Shown: positions 53,258-62,797, counted from the stretch's first letter. The stretch is 64,000 bases of DNA from Allosalinactinospora lopnorensis (GCF_000981225.1 NZ_LAJC01000004.1:62001-126000), one strand, 5' to 3'. Notes: generated by a model from the sequence alone, not told the origin. Made by a program: numbers and translations.

Positions 53258-53816
53258 AACACGGAAAACGGCCTGAACGTCAAGCCGAGGTCAGCCCTCG
53301 AATTTCGCCCCGAAAACCAGTCGGCTTCGAACTGGCTCAGAAATCCGGCGGCCAGCGAACGGCCTCTCCCGGCTACGGCCTCCTTTGCTGGCCGGATTCT
53401 CCGTTTTCGGCCTTGGAACCGTGTTCGCCGGATGGTGTCGCGAAGGTGGGGCATCGCTGTTCCGGCAGCGAGCCGGAGGCGATTCGCCTCTGGTGGGCTG
53501 GCTGGAGCGCACTTACCGTTAGCGGGGTCGCCACCGGCGAATTACCCGGTGCGCCGTCCCTCGCAGCCGCGTGCGGGACATCGGGCGCGCCGAGCGCTGG
53601 TGCTGTACACCTACCGGACGAGCGTGTGCAAAATGCCATCAAAAATCCCCTATTTCCCGACAAATGCGCACAACATCGCTCGACAGGGAAACCGGGGGTG
53701 ATGATGCTTGATCGAGTAGTTCCACCTTCCTGGCAACCGGGCGGCCCTGTCAAAGCCTCGCTTTGAACGCATAGGAGAAATTCATGCCCCAACAGTGATC
53801 GTCAACCGGTGTCGAT
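53258..53816. other. Gap between intron remnant and oxidoreductase genes
   Basis: Several frames are open by chance on both strands, but none has homology or a ribosome site. The upstream part of the intron or of the gene it entered may be decayed here. Confidence 0.4.
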
Positions 53817-54308
53817 GTGGCGGACAGGGCGCGTCTGCGTGGTCCGGAGCCGGTCACAGTAGAGCTGTCGATCAACCATCGGACCCGTATTCTGGAGATC
53901 GAGCCGCGGACGAGCCTTCTCGATGCCCTGCGCGAACAGCTCGATCTCACCGGTTCCAAAAAAGGGTGCGATCAGGGGACGTGCGGTGCCTGCACCGTAT
54001 GGGTCGACGGGCGCCGAGTGTTGGCGTGCTTGACGCTCGCGATCACCTGCGAAGGCCGTGAGATCACCACCATCGAGGGGTTCTCCGACGGTCGTCGGAT
54101 GAACGCCATGCAGCGGTCCTTCATCAAGCACGACGCTTTCCAATGCGGATACTGCACCCCGGGTCAGGTCATGTCCGCCGTTGCGTTGCTCGATGAGGGG
54201 CACGCCTCAAGCGACGCCGAGATCGCTGAGTGAATGAGCGGCAACCTATGCCGCTGCGCCGCCTACCCCAATATCCGGACGGCGATCCGCGAGGTGCGGG
54301 ATGAGGGG
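53817..54308 (+). pseudogene. Aldehyde/xanthine oxidoreductase 2Fe-2S subunit (PaoA-like) with internal stop
   Basis: The small iron-sulfur subunit of a molybdenum hydroxylase. The plant-type cluster motif is GCDQGTCGACTVWVDG with a later Cys in RRVLACLT. The second cluster has FQCGYCTPGQVMSA and, after a TGA at 54231-54233, MSGNLCRCAAYPNIRTAI. The conserved residue at that TGA is Trp, so a single G-to-A change (TGG to TGA) interrupts the gene and removes the last cluster ligands. The frame then continues into the FAD subunit without another stop. GTG 53817 has a weak ribosome site. Confidence 0.85.
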
Positions 54309-54320
54309 CCGGGGGCAGGC

Positions 54321-55313
54321 ATGCGTCCGGTTAGTTATGCGAGAACCACGGACGTAGACGGTGCGATCGCCCTCGTCAGCAATACTCCGGCCAGCGCTTT
54401 CCTGGCCGGGGGCACGACCGAGGTCGACCTGGCTCGGCAGAACGTCCTTCAGCCCGACCTGCTGGTCGATATCAACGATCTTCCGCTGAAGGAGATCGGG
54501 GAACGGCCCGACGGGAGTGTGCGCCTCGGGGCGCTGGCGCGAATGAGCGACGTGGCGGAGGCCCGTGGTGGTGAACCGGTTCCCGATGGTCGCCCAGGCG
54601 CTCGTTCTCGGTGCCTCGCCGCAGCTGCGTCACATGGCTTCCATGGGGGGAAATCTGCTCCAACGCGTTCGCTGCAGCTACTTCCGCGATCCGCACGCGC
54701 CGTGCAACAAGAGGCTGCCGGGCAGCGGCTGTGGTGCTTTGGAGGGGATCAACCGCGGTCACGCGATCCTGGGCACCAGTGACCACTGCATCGCCACACA
54801 TCCCTCGGACGTCGCCGTGCCCCTGGTCGCTCTGGACGCCATCGTGCATGTCGAGGGACCTTCCGGCGGCCGCGCGATTCCGATCGACGACTTCTTCCTC
54901 CTGCCCGGCGATAGCCGGAACGGGAGCACCCACTCGACCATGGCGAGTTGGTCGTGGCGATCGATATACCACCGTCACCGGCGGCTCGGCGTTCGCTGTA
55001 TCTCAAGGTCCGCGACCGGCAGTCCTACGAGTTCGCCCTGGCTTCGGTGGCGGTCGCAGTACGGATCGAGGACGATACCGTCGCCGAGGTCCGCCTCGCG
55101 TTGGGCGGTGTGGCCACGAAACCGTGGCGGGCCCGCCGCGCTGAGGAACTGCTTTCCGGACGACCCGCCCAGACGGACGGCTTCGCCCGCGCCGCACGCG
55201 AGGAACTCGCCCTTGCGGTCCCTCGACGCCACAACGCGTTCAAGGTCGAACTCGCGCAACGCGCGATGATCCGCGCACTCGAGTCGGCCGCGATGACGGG
55301 AGGGACACCATGA
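54321..55313 (+). pseudogene. Aldehyde oxidoreductase FAD-binding subunit (PaoB-like), frameshifted twice
   Basis: The flavin subunit. FLAGGTTEVDLARQNV (FAD loop) lies near residue 35. The frame changes near 54565, continuing as VVNRFPMVAQALVLGASPQL, ASMGGNLLQRVRCSYFRD and CNKRLPGSGCGAL, the cysteine pattern of PaoB-type proteins that bind an extra 4Fe-4S cluster. A second shift near 54940 returns to the first frame with HGELVVAIDIPPSPAARRSL. The C-terminus ends at 55313, overlapping the large subunit start as ATGA. As sequenced it cannot make a full subunit. Confidence 0.85.
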
Positions 55314-57583
55314 CCGCGGTGACAAACCAGACGATCAGTCAGCCACTCGACCGGGTCGACGGTCCGGCCAAGGTAACCGGACGCGCCCGCTACTCGGCCG
55401 AGATCCCGCTGCCGGGTACGGTCCACGCGGTCCTGGTCGGCGCGGTGGTGCCGAGCGGCCGGACCAACACCATCCAAACGGGCGAAGCCGAGCAGGTGCC
55501 GGGCGTGCTCGCTGTGCTGACCCACGCCAACCTGCCCAAGATCGCGGCACAACCGCGGTTGTTCCCGTCACTGTTCGGCCATGCGGCTGTCGGGGAGACG
55601 TTCTTCCCGATGCAGGACGATGTCGTTCACTACGCCGGCCAGCCCGTCGCGATGGTGGTCGCCGACACCCTGGAACGGGCCCAGCACGCAGCGGGCCTGG
55701 TCCATGTCAGCTACCACACCGCCCCTTCGACCACGACCTTGGAGCAGGGGCGCGACCGGGCCTACGAGCCGGGGCGGATCTTCGGTGGCCTGCTGCCGGG
55801 ACGAATGGAGCGCGGTGACCCCGATAGTGGTCTCGCGAAGGCGCCCGTGCACATCGACCGGACCTACCGGTTCGCCGCCAACCACCACAACCCCATCGAA
55901 CCTTCCAGCACCACCGCGGTCTGGGAGGACGACCGGCTCACCCTCTACGACTCCACGCAGGGCATAACCGCCACCCGGCTCACAGTCGCCGAGCTCATGG
56001 GCCTGCCTTCGTCGAATGTCCGAGTCCTGACGCACTATGTCGGCGGCGGCTTCGGAGCCAAGGCGATGATCTGGCCCCATGTGGCGCTCACCGCGATCGC
56101 CGCACGCTATGTCGGGCGCCCGGTCAAACTCGCCCTGACCCGCGAACAGATGTTCAGCTCCTGCGGCCACCGCGAGGAGCAGGAACAACACGCCGTGCTC
56201 GGCGCCGGCAACGAGGGCCGCGTCACCACGCTGCGCCATCACAAGCTCTCGGCGACCTCGCCCTTCGACGACTGGGCCGAGCCGTCGCTGAACGTCGCCG
56301 CGCAGGCGTACTCCTACCCGAATTACCAGGGCAGCTACCGACTCGTCCGCACCAACACCATGACGCCGACGTTCACCCGCGGGCCGGGTGAGGCCTCCGG
56401 AATGTTCGCCTTGGAGTCCGCAATGGACGAACTCGCCTACGAGCTCGGCCTGGACCCGATCGAACTGCGGCTGCGCAACCACGCCGACGCCGATCCTCTC
56501 ACCGGAAACCCCTGGTCCAGCAAGGGGCTCCGGGAGTGCTACCAGCGCGGTGCCGAACGCTTCGGGTGGCGGGAGCGGAACCCGGCAGCACGCTCCCAGC
56601 GTGACGGGCACTGGCTGATCGGTTCCGGAACGGCAACAGCGGGCTACCCTGTCCCGGCTTTCCCGGGACTGCAGCCCCAGCGGGCGCGGGCGCGGCTGTA
56701 CGCCGACGGCAGTGCCGTGCTCCAGGCCGGAACACAGGAGTTCGGCACCGGGGTGGCGACCGCGATGACCCAGGTCGCCGCCGACGGCCTTGGCGTCCCA
56801 CTCGACCGCGTGCGTTTCGACTACGGCGACACCGAACTGCCGAACACCGCCCCCGCGGTCGGCTCAGCGGGATCCGGCATGGTCAGCTCCGCCGTTCACA
56901 GCGCTGCCACGAGCCTGCGCGACCAGCTCGTCGCCCAGGCCGTCGCCCAGGCCGTCGCCGACAGCGAATCGCCGTTGCACGCCGCAGATCCAAGCACCGT
57001 GGTCGTAGGCGACGGTCGGATGATGCTGCGTGACCGTCCCGAAACCGGCGAGACCTATAGCGAACTGCTGCAGCGCAATGGGGTGGAGGATGCCGAAGCG
57101 CTGGGAAGCTGGCAGCCCACCGGTATGGACACCGGTTACGCGCTGACCACGTTCGGTGCTCAGTTCGCAGAGGTCGCCGTGGATTCGGACCTCGGGCTCG
57201 TCCGTGTCCGGCGGATGGTCGGCGCCTTCGCCCCGGGCCGCGTGCTCAACCCCAAGACCGCGCGCAGCCAGCTCATGGGCGGGATGCTCTGGGGAATGAG
57301 CCAGGCCCTCCCCGAGGGCACCCAGATGGACAGCCGGATGGGCCGCTGGGCGAATGCGAGCTTGGGCGAGTACTTGGTACCCGTGAACGCAGACGCGCCC
57401 GAGGTCGACGTTGAGTTCGTCGAGGTCCGCGAGGACGTCGCCAACCCGCTCGGGGTCAAGGGAGTCGGTGAGATCGGCCAGATCGGCGCGGCGGCGGCCA
57501 TCGCCAATGCCGTCTTCCACGCTACCGGCCACCGCGTCCGCGAGCTTCCGATCAGAATCGAGCACCTGCTGCGATCCGCATGA
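55310..57583 (+). CDS. Aldehyde oxidoreductase molybdenum-binding subunit (PaoC/xanthine dehydrogenase family)
   Basis: A 757-residue large subunit binding the molybdenum cofactor. It starts with DRVDGPAKVTGRARYSAEIP and has the FHNPIEP-like NHHNPIEPSSTTAVW region. HYVGGGFGAKAMIW and TRGPGEASGMFALESAMDEL bind the pterin. The catalytic glutamate is in KGVGEIGQIGAAAAIANA near residue 719. It is intact, while its two partner subunits are broken upstream. Family members oxidise aldehydes or purines, and the 4Fe-4S signature in the FAD subunit points to the PaoABC aldehyde group. ATG 55310 overlaps the preceding stop. Confidence 0.9.
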   Translation: MTAVTNQTISQPLDRVDGPAKVTGRARYSAEIPLPGTVHAVLVGAVVPSGRTNTIQTGEAEQVPGVLAVLTHANLPKIAAQPRLFPSLFGHAAVGETFFPMQDDVVHYAGQPVAMVVADTLERAQHAAGLVHVSYHTAPSTTTLEQGRDRAYEPGRIFGGLLPGRMERGDPDSGLAKAPVHIDRTYRFAANHHNPIEPSSTTAVWEDDRLTLYDSTQGITATRLTVAELMGLPSSNVRVLTHYVGGGFGAKAMIWPHVALTAIAARYVGRPVKLALTREQMFSSCGHREEQEQHAVLGAGNEGRVTTLRHHKLSATSPFDDWAEPSLNVAAQAYSYPNYQGSYRLVRTNTMTPTFTRGPGEASGMFALESAMDELAYELGLDPIELRLRNHADADPLTGNPWSSKGLRECYQRGAERFGWRERNPAARSQRDGHWLIGSGTATAGYPVPAFPGLQPQRARARLYADGSAVLQAGTQEFGTGVATAMTQVAADGLGVPLDRVRFDYGDTELPNTAPAVGSAGSGMVSSAVHSAATSLRDQLVAQAVAQAVADSESPLHAADPSTVVVGDGRMMLRDRPETGETYSELLQRNGVEDAEALGSWQPTGMDTGYALTTFGAQFAEVAVDSDLGLVRVRRMVGAFAPGRVLNPKTARSQLMGGMLWGMSQALPEGTQMDSRMGRWANASLGEYLVPVNADAPEVDVEFVEVREDVANPLGVKGVGEIGQIGAAAAIANAVFHATGHRVRELPIRIEHLLRSA

Positions 57584-57755
57584 GGGACGCACCACCGGCC
57601 AGATGCGGCGCGATTTCCCGCATCAAGGGGGCCCGGCGATCGTGGACCCCCGGTCTGGCGGTGGCAGGTACCGCGCGGTACCTCACGAACCGGTGTGCGG
57701 TCGCGGGGTGGGGCCTTGAGAGGGCTGTGGCTGGGAGTGGTGTGATCCGGGGTGG

Positions 57756-57985
57756 TCATGAGCCGTGAGGTCCCGGCTCATCCGGTACCGTCCGGCGGAT
57801 CTGGTCGCCGGGTCCGCCCAGCCATGGCACAGCAAGGCCCCTGCCCCGAGAAGTTCGAGCGGCGGTCCGCGGCCCTGGTCTGGTGATCGAACGATAGTGG
57901 TCGGCCTCGTATTCGGCCGGTGGCACGTCGCCGATCGCTGAGTGGAGACGATTTGACCAGGTCCGGCCGACCGCGGTGCGGGTAG
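57756..57985 (-). mobile_element. IS3-family transposase (OrfB) 3' remnant
   Basis: On the minus strand the frame reads RTWSNRLHSAIGDVPPAEYE followed by ADHYRS, the C-terminal signature of IS3-family OrfB after the catalytic glutamate. The frame runs to a TGA at 57756-57758. The upstream catalytic core is absent. Its partner OrfA fragment lies on the same strand at 62080-62301. Confidence 0.75.
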
Positions 57986-58313
57986 AGGACGGCTTCGCCG
58001 CCCTTTCCCCTCAAAGACCAGGGCGAGAACCTCAAACAACGCGCCACGGAAAGCAACGTCAGCGCGATGAGCTCGATGACGGTCACAGCAATCATCGACG
58101 GTCGCATCGACAAAGCCACCTATGCCCACACGCTGACCGTGGATTCCGGCGGCGCCGGCCCTGGAGAGCACCTCCATGCCAATCCGAAAAAGTGGCGCAT
58201 CCCGCGCAAGCTGCGCTATCGTTCGAATACTCGCTTTGCAAACCTGACAAGCAGGACAAAAAGCGTTCAGCGCACAGCAATATCGATTACGACGAAGCGA
58301 AAAGAGGGTTCCG
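57986..58313. other. Gap between IS3 remnant and methyltransferase remnant
   Basis: Mixed-composition DNA with no recognisable gene. The AAAGAGGG site at 58300-58308 belongs to the next gene. Confidence 0.4.
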
Positions 58314-58785
58314 GTGAGCGACGGCTCGTCACCTCCCAATGACCCTGACCCGCTCCCCTCTTCCAAGATCGATACCAGTGTCCCGCACTCGGCTCGTATC
58401 TGGAACTACTGGCTGGGCGGCAAGGACAATTACCTCGTGGACCGCGAGGCCGGCGACCAGTTCTGCGAGGTCTTCCCGGGCATCGTTGATATCGCTCGCA
58501 CCTCCCGCCACTTTCTCGGTCGTGTCGTCCGGTACCTGACCGGCGAGGCGGGGATCCGCCAGTTCCTCGACCGACGAGGCGTCCGTCGAGGCACACCGGC
58601 GCTACAACGAGAGCGGGGCGGCCCCCTACAACCTGCGCAGCCCTGAGCGAATCGCCGGGTTCTTCGATGGTCTGGAGCTGGTGGAGCCGGGCGTGGTGCC
58701 GGTCACCCTGTGGCGGCCTGAGCCGGCCCCGTGGAGCGCCCCCGCCGAGGTGGCTGAGTTCGGCGGGTTGGGCAGGAAGCCGTGA
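58314..58785 (+). pseudogene. SAM-dependent methyltransferase (SAV2177/DUF574 family), internal deletion
   Basis: GTG 58314 follows AAAGAGGG. The first 88 residues match the family start: DTSVPHSARIWNYWLGGKDN, YLVDREAGDQF and TGEAGIRQFLD. At 58570-58576 the sequence jumps, in another frame, to the family C-terminus: VEAHRRYNESGAAPYNLRSP, ERIAGFFDGLELVEPGVV and EFGGLGRKP, then TGA 58783-58785. About 130 central residues, including the SAM-binding core, are missing. It is a clear relic of a family often found beside XRE regulators like the next gene. Confidence 0.85.
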
Positions 58786-58989
58786 GGAGAACCGGTGCGC
58801 CGCTCCTCCTGTGACCATCCGCGGCCTTGACTCCCCGCACGGCCGCGCTTAGCGAGTGGAGGACCGGCGACCGCCCAGCGGAAACCCCGATTGGCCGCAA
58901 AGGGTGCCGCTCCGGGTAAGGCGTGCCGCACAATCCCTCCTATCCTGAACTGCCATCCGCGACGAGTGCTGCTCTGGGAGGGGCTGTAT

Positions 58990-59892
58990 ATGCTCCCAGC
59001 GGAAGATTCCGCGACTGCCGGGCGTGTCCACGGGGACGCGCACGGCGGGTCGACAGTCGTGCGCGTCCTGCTGGGCGCCCATCTGCGCCGGCTGCGCACC
59101 GCCAAGGGCTTATCCCCCGAGGAAGCGGGGCGTGCGATCCGGGCTTCCCCTGCCAAGATCAGCCGCATAGAGGTGGGACAGATCCATTTCAAGACCCGCG
59201 AGGTGACCGATCTCCTCACCCTCTACGGGGTACAGGATCCCCAGGAGCGGGCCACGTTCATAGCGCTGGTCGAGTGCGCCAACGTGCCGGGCTGGTGGCA
59301 GGAGTACGAGGACGTCCTGCCCGACTGGTTCGAGCTCTACCTCGGGCTGGAGGAGGGCGCCTCCATCATCCGCTCCTATGAGCTGCAGTTCGTACCCGGC
59401 CTGCTGCAGACCGAGGACTACGCCCGCGACGTCATCCAACTCTCCCGTACCGTCACCTCAACCGCCGAGATCGACCGGCGCGTCGCCATGCGGATGCGGC
59501 GCCAGCAGCGCCTCACCGGCCCCACGCCGCTGCGCTTCTGGGGGGTACTGGACGAGGCGGCGCTACGCCGCCCCTACGGCGATCCCAAGACGCTGCGCGC
59601 TCAGATCACCCATCTGCTCGAGATCGCGGAGCTGCCCAACGTCACGCTGCAGGTCGTCCCGCTCACGCAGGGGGGACACCCCGCTGCGGGTGGCCCTTTC
59701 AGCCTCCTGCGTTTCGCCGAAACCCAGCTGCCCGACGTTGTTTACCTCGAACACCTGCACAGCGCCTGCTACCTCGACAAGTATGACGACACCGACTGCT
59801 ACATGGAGATCATGGGGGAGCTGTGCGTCCAGGCCCCACCACCCGCAGCCACCCCTGAACAACTGGTTTCGCTACGCGACGACCTCTGCTGA
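58990..59892 (+). CDS. XRE-family regulator with DUF5753 domain
   Basis: A 300-residue protein. The helix-turn-helix has LRRLRTAKGLSPEEAGRAIR and ASPAKISRIEVGQ. The C-terminal DUF5753 part is typical: SYELQFVPGLLQTEDYARDV, RRQQRLTGPTPLRFWGVLDE, LQVVPLTQGGHPAAGGPFSL. ATG 58990 follows GGGAGGGG at seven bases. Unlike the homologue at 25903, no DUF397 partner follows. The adjacent DUF574 remnant is the usual other companion. Confidence 0.92.
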   Translation: MLPAEDSATAGRVHGDAHGGSTVVRVLLGAHLRRLRTAKGLSPEEAGRAIRASPAKISRIEVGQIHFKTREVTDLLTLYGVQDPQERATFIALVECANVPGWWQEYEDVLPDWFELYLGLEEGASIIRSYELQFVPGLLQTEDYARDVIQLSRTVTSTAEIDRRVAMRMRRQQRLTGPTPLRFWGVLDEAALRRPYGDPKTLRAQITHLLEIAELPNVTLQVVPLTQGGHPAAGGPFSLLRFAETQLPDVVYLEHLHSACYLDKYDDTDCYMEIMGELCVQAPPPAATPEQLVSLRDDLC

Positions 59893-60690
59893 GCCCGCCC
59901 ACAGCCGGTATCACGGGCAGTCGATCCCGACGACGGCCGGGGGACCGTACAAAGAACGGCTCTGCCCCGCTTTCGGTGGTGACTGAGTGCGGTGTTGACC
60001 GAGGAGGATTCGACAGCGGAGCAGCGCGAACCCCGCACGGCCGTACCCGGCCCTCCTGAGCGCTTTGCCCAGGCAGATACCGCCTTCCACCGCTCCTGAG
60101 CTCCAAGGGAGAGTCAGCCCGGCTTTGACCGCCTCAAGGGGAACGAAAGTTCACCCTCGAACCCACTCGTCTTCTTCGTCGTGTGTCTCCTAAGCCAAAT
60201 TCGCTGAGATCACTTCAGCATTATCCCTAAAGTCCTGATTGATCCAGTTTGATGGAATGGGGGAGGCCGTGACTGGTATCACCGAGGCTCGCCAACCCAG
60301 GGAAGCGGCACAGCGGTCCCGCGACCACGGCGCCACCAGCGGCCCCGCAGCCGCTGGAGCAGGCCGCCTCCGAGCCCGATGCGGCCCCCCTCTGGCCGAA
60401 CCCGCACCCCAGGGCCCCGCGACGACGCCCCGGCCCGGCGAAAACCCGCGGCGGCCATTGGGGGTGAACCACCCGGCCGGAAACGGGAGCAGGGGCGAGA
60501 CACCCGAAAAGAGCGCGGCCGAAGGGCCGACCGGAAGAGCAGAGGGAACACCCGGTTTCCGATCTGTGATTTCCACGCCGCCCGCGGCGCACACCCCCCA
60601 CTGAGCACGGCAGCGCGCTCACACCCTTTCTAAGAGGACACCCCGCGGGAGGCGTGTGTCTCCTGGAATCCCGAAAAAGGAGATCGGTTG
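59893..60690. other. Long intergenic gap
   Basis: About 800 bases without a supported gene. An AT-rich patch at 60140-60250 may be a promoter region. The GC-rich part at 60300-60600 is open on several frames, as expected by chance. AAAAAGGAGAT at 60674-60683 is the ribosome site of the next gene. Confidence 0.45.
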
Positions 60691-61977
60691 ATGAGATACA
60701 GACGCATGAAGACCGCGATCGGAATCTTAGGGATCACGTTTCTCGCCGCCGCATGCGGTGGTGGCGGTCAGGAGACCGACAGCGATGTACTCGAGGGACG
60801 CGGTCCCATCACCTTTGTCCGGGGCAAGGACACCGCGGACGTGGTCCACCAGAAGGTCAACGAATGGAATGAGTGGCATCCCGACGAGAAGGTCACCTTC
60901 CTCGAACTGCCGGAAGCGGCGGACGAGCAGCGCCGGCAACTGGTCCGCAACGCCGAGACGCGGTCCGAGGAGTACGACGTCATCCTCATCGACGTCGTGT
61001 GGACCGCGGAGTTCGCGGCCAACCGCTGGGTGGAGGAACTGCCGCGGGAGGAGTTCGACTTCTCCAATCATCTGAAGCCCCCTGTCGAGGCGGCCACCTA
61101 CCAGGACCGGCTGTTCGCGGTTCCCAGCTATTCCGACGGGGCGCTGCTGTACTACCGCAGCGACCTGCTCGGCGAGGTCGGCGCACAGCCGCCGCAGACC
61201 TGGCAGGAGATGGAGCAGATCTGCGCGAAGGTGCGGGAGCTGCCCGAGGGCGAGGGCGTGGGCTGCTACGCGGGCCAGTTCGAGAAGTACGAAGGGCTCA
61301 CCGTGAACTTCGCCGAGGCCGTGCAGAGCGCGGGCGGTTCGGTCGTGGACGAGGACGGCACCCCCACGGTCGACACCCCCGAGGCGAGACAGGGCCTGGG
61401 CTTCCTCGTCGAGGGCTTCAAGGAAGGCTTGATTCCGTACGAGGCCCTCTCCTTCAAGGAGGAGGAGGGGCGGCGCGCATTCGAGGACGGCGACCTCGTC
61501 TTCCACCGCCAGTGGCCCTACCAGTACCACCTGGCCAACGACCCGAACAGCGAGTCAGAGGTCGCCGGCGACTTCGGCGTCGCCCCGCTGCCCGGCCTGG
61601 ACGGCCCCGGTTCCTCCAGCCTGGGCGGCTGGAACCTGGCGATCTCCAGCTTCTCCGACAACAAGATCACCGCGCTGGACTTCATCAAGTGGTACAGCAG
61701 GGAGGATGCCCAGTGGGAGCGGATGGACAAGGCGTCGCTGGCGCCGGTAGTGAAGGACCCCTACGAGGCTGAGGAACTCCAGGACGACTCTCCCTACCTG
61801 CCCATCCTCAAGGAGTCGATCGAGACCGCCGAGCCGCGGCCGCGGGTGGTGGAGTACGCCAAGATGACAGCGGCCATCCAGGACGAGGTCTATGCCGCTC
61901 TGACCGGCGACAAGGACACCGGGCAGGCGCTCGCCGACCTGCAGGACAGGCTCGAGGGACTGACCGAGCAAACATGA
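60691..61977 (+). CDS. ABC transporter sugar-binding lipoprotein (family 1 extracellular solute-binding)
   Basis: A 428-residue lipoprotein. The signal ends in lipobox LAAAC with Cys22. The mature fold is the carbohydrate uptake type: VNEWNEWHPDEKVTFLELPE, YDVILIDVVWTAEFAANRWV, YSDGALLYYRSDLL, an NFAEAVQSAGGSVVDEDGTP segment and GWNLAISSFSDN. It would bind trehalose, maltose or another sugar outside the membrane. ATG 60691 follows AAAAAGGAG. No permease or ATPase gene is adjacent; insertion-sequence DNA begins right after the stop, so the operon seems severed. Confidence 0.92.
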   Translation: MRYRRMKTAIGILGITFLAAACGGGGQETDSDVLEGRGPITFVRGKDTADVVHQKVNEWNEWHPDEKVTFLELPEAADEQRRQLVRNAETRSEEYDVILIDVVWTAEFAANRWVEELPREEFDFSNHLKPPVEAATYQDRLFAVPSYSDGALLYYRSDLLGEVGAQPPQTWQEMEQICAKVRELPEGEGVGCYAGQFEKYEGLTVNFAEAVQSAGGSVVDEDGTPTVDTPEARQGLGFLVEGFKEGLIPYEALSFKEEEGRRAFEDGDLVFHRQWPYQYHLANDPNSESEVAGDFGVAPLPGLDGPGSSSLGGWNLAISSFSDNKITALDFIKWYSREDAQWERMDKASLAPVVKDPYEAEELQDDSPYLPILKESIETAEPRPRVVEYAKMTAAIQDEVYAALTGDKDTGQALADLQDRLEGLTEQT

Positions 61978-62079
61978 GGCTCCGACCGCGGCGGACGGCT
62001 CGATGCATGGCTCTGAAATCTGGCAGTTGAATCTGTGTTCTGACGCGCATGTCGCATCCGGGTCCGTCTGCCGCTGAGG

Positions 62080-62301
62080 TTGAGCTGACCGATGCTCAGC
62101 GTGCCCGCCCACGGTGGTGCGGGTCCGGGCGGGCGCGGGGACGCTGGAGCGTGCCGCGTCGTCGGCGCGGATCCGGTCGCACAGCGTCTCACGGCTGACG
62201 CCCAGCTCATCGGCGATCTGCGCGATTGTCACACCGGGACGGAACCGGTACAAGGCGACCGCGTCGGCCCTGAACTCAGCCGGGTAGACCTTCATGGCCA
62301 T
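62080..62301 (-). mobile_element. IS3-family OrfA 5' fragment
   Basis: From ATG 62299-62301 (GAGGAGGAG upstream) the frame encodes MAMKVYPAEFRADAVALYRF and VTIAQIADELGVSRETLCDR, the helix-turn-helix of IS3-family OrfA. The homology fades after about 70 codons. The remainder is non-homologous. It cannot encode active transposase. Confidence 0.78.
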
Positions 62302-62359
62302 GGGGTGGACTCCTCCTCAAGATCACATTGTCGGAGATGTCCACTACTCGGCGGGGAAC

Positions 62360-62475
62360 GCCCAGCCTTCACCCAGGACACCTACCAACACGCCCACCCC
62401 GTCGTGGTCCAAGAGGCGGCCGGAGCCACCGCAGCGCTGATCCCGCTGAAACGCCGCCGTAAGGACCCTGCCTGA
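62360..62475 (+). pseudogene. 3' tail of a tyrosine-type integrase
   Basis: The frame ending at TGA 62473-62475 encodes PAFTQDTYQHAHPVVVQEAA then GATAALIP and a basic tail. This is the pattern after the catalytic Tyr of phage/ICE integrases (TxxTYxH). The upstream catalytic domain is cut off by the IS3 fragment. The tail ends 87 bases from a tRNA-Lys gene, the usual place for integrase genes of site-specific elements. Confidence 0.7.
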
Positions 62476-62516
62476 CCTGCGGCGGCGCAAACACTCAGGC
62501 AACCGAGCACGCAAAA

Positions 62517-62554
62517 CCCCGGGTCGGGGTCCGTTGAACGGACCCGACCCGGGG
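62517..62554 (-). terminator. Terminator of tRNA-Lys
   Basis: CCCCGGGTC and GACCCGGGG arms pair across a 38-base hairpin with a central CCGTT/AACGG stem and one bulged G. On the minus strand it is followed by TTTTGC, an intrinsic terminator directly behind the tRNA. Confidence 0.8.
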
Positions 62555-62562
62555 TCTGACCG

Positions 62563-62635
62563 TGCGCCATCAGGGACTCGAACCCCGAACCCACTGATTA
62601 AGAGTCAGTTGCTCTGCCGATTGAGCTAATGGCGC
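62563..62635 (-). tRNA. tRNA-Lys (anticodon CTT)
   Basis: The 73-base gene folds normally: acceptor GCGCCAT/ATGGCGC with discriminator A, D arm GCTC/GAGC, anticodon stem ACTGA/TCAGT with loop CTCTTAA, and T arm CGGGG/CCCTG with TTCGAGT. CCA is not encoded. It reads codon AAG. An integrase tail near its 3' end suggests it has served as an integration site. Confidence 0.97.
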
Positions 62636-62797
62636 CTACCGGATGATGTGCCGGTGGGGGTGCTTTCGCCCCGCTCCTTCCGACGGCGTCAACTTTAGCA
62701 GCCCCCGGGAGTCCCCGCGAATCGTTTGTCCCAGGATGCCCCCGCCACCGCGGCGCGGCAGCGAGGGCTCAGTGGTGACCGCCGATCCGGAGGCGGC

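Noticed and set aside
52747-53454. A 235-codon minus-strand frame through the intron remnant
   Set aside because: It crosses domain V and the intron end, so it is not one protein. Only the segment left of 52967 may be a real exon tail.
60239-60604. A 121-codon plus-strand frame in the 800-base gap
   Set aside because: It is Pro/Arg/Gly-rich, has no ribosome site or homology, and several frames are open here because of GC content.
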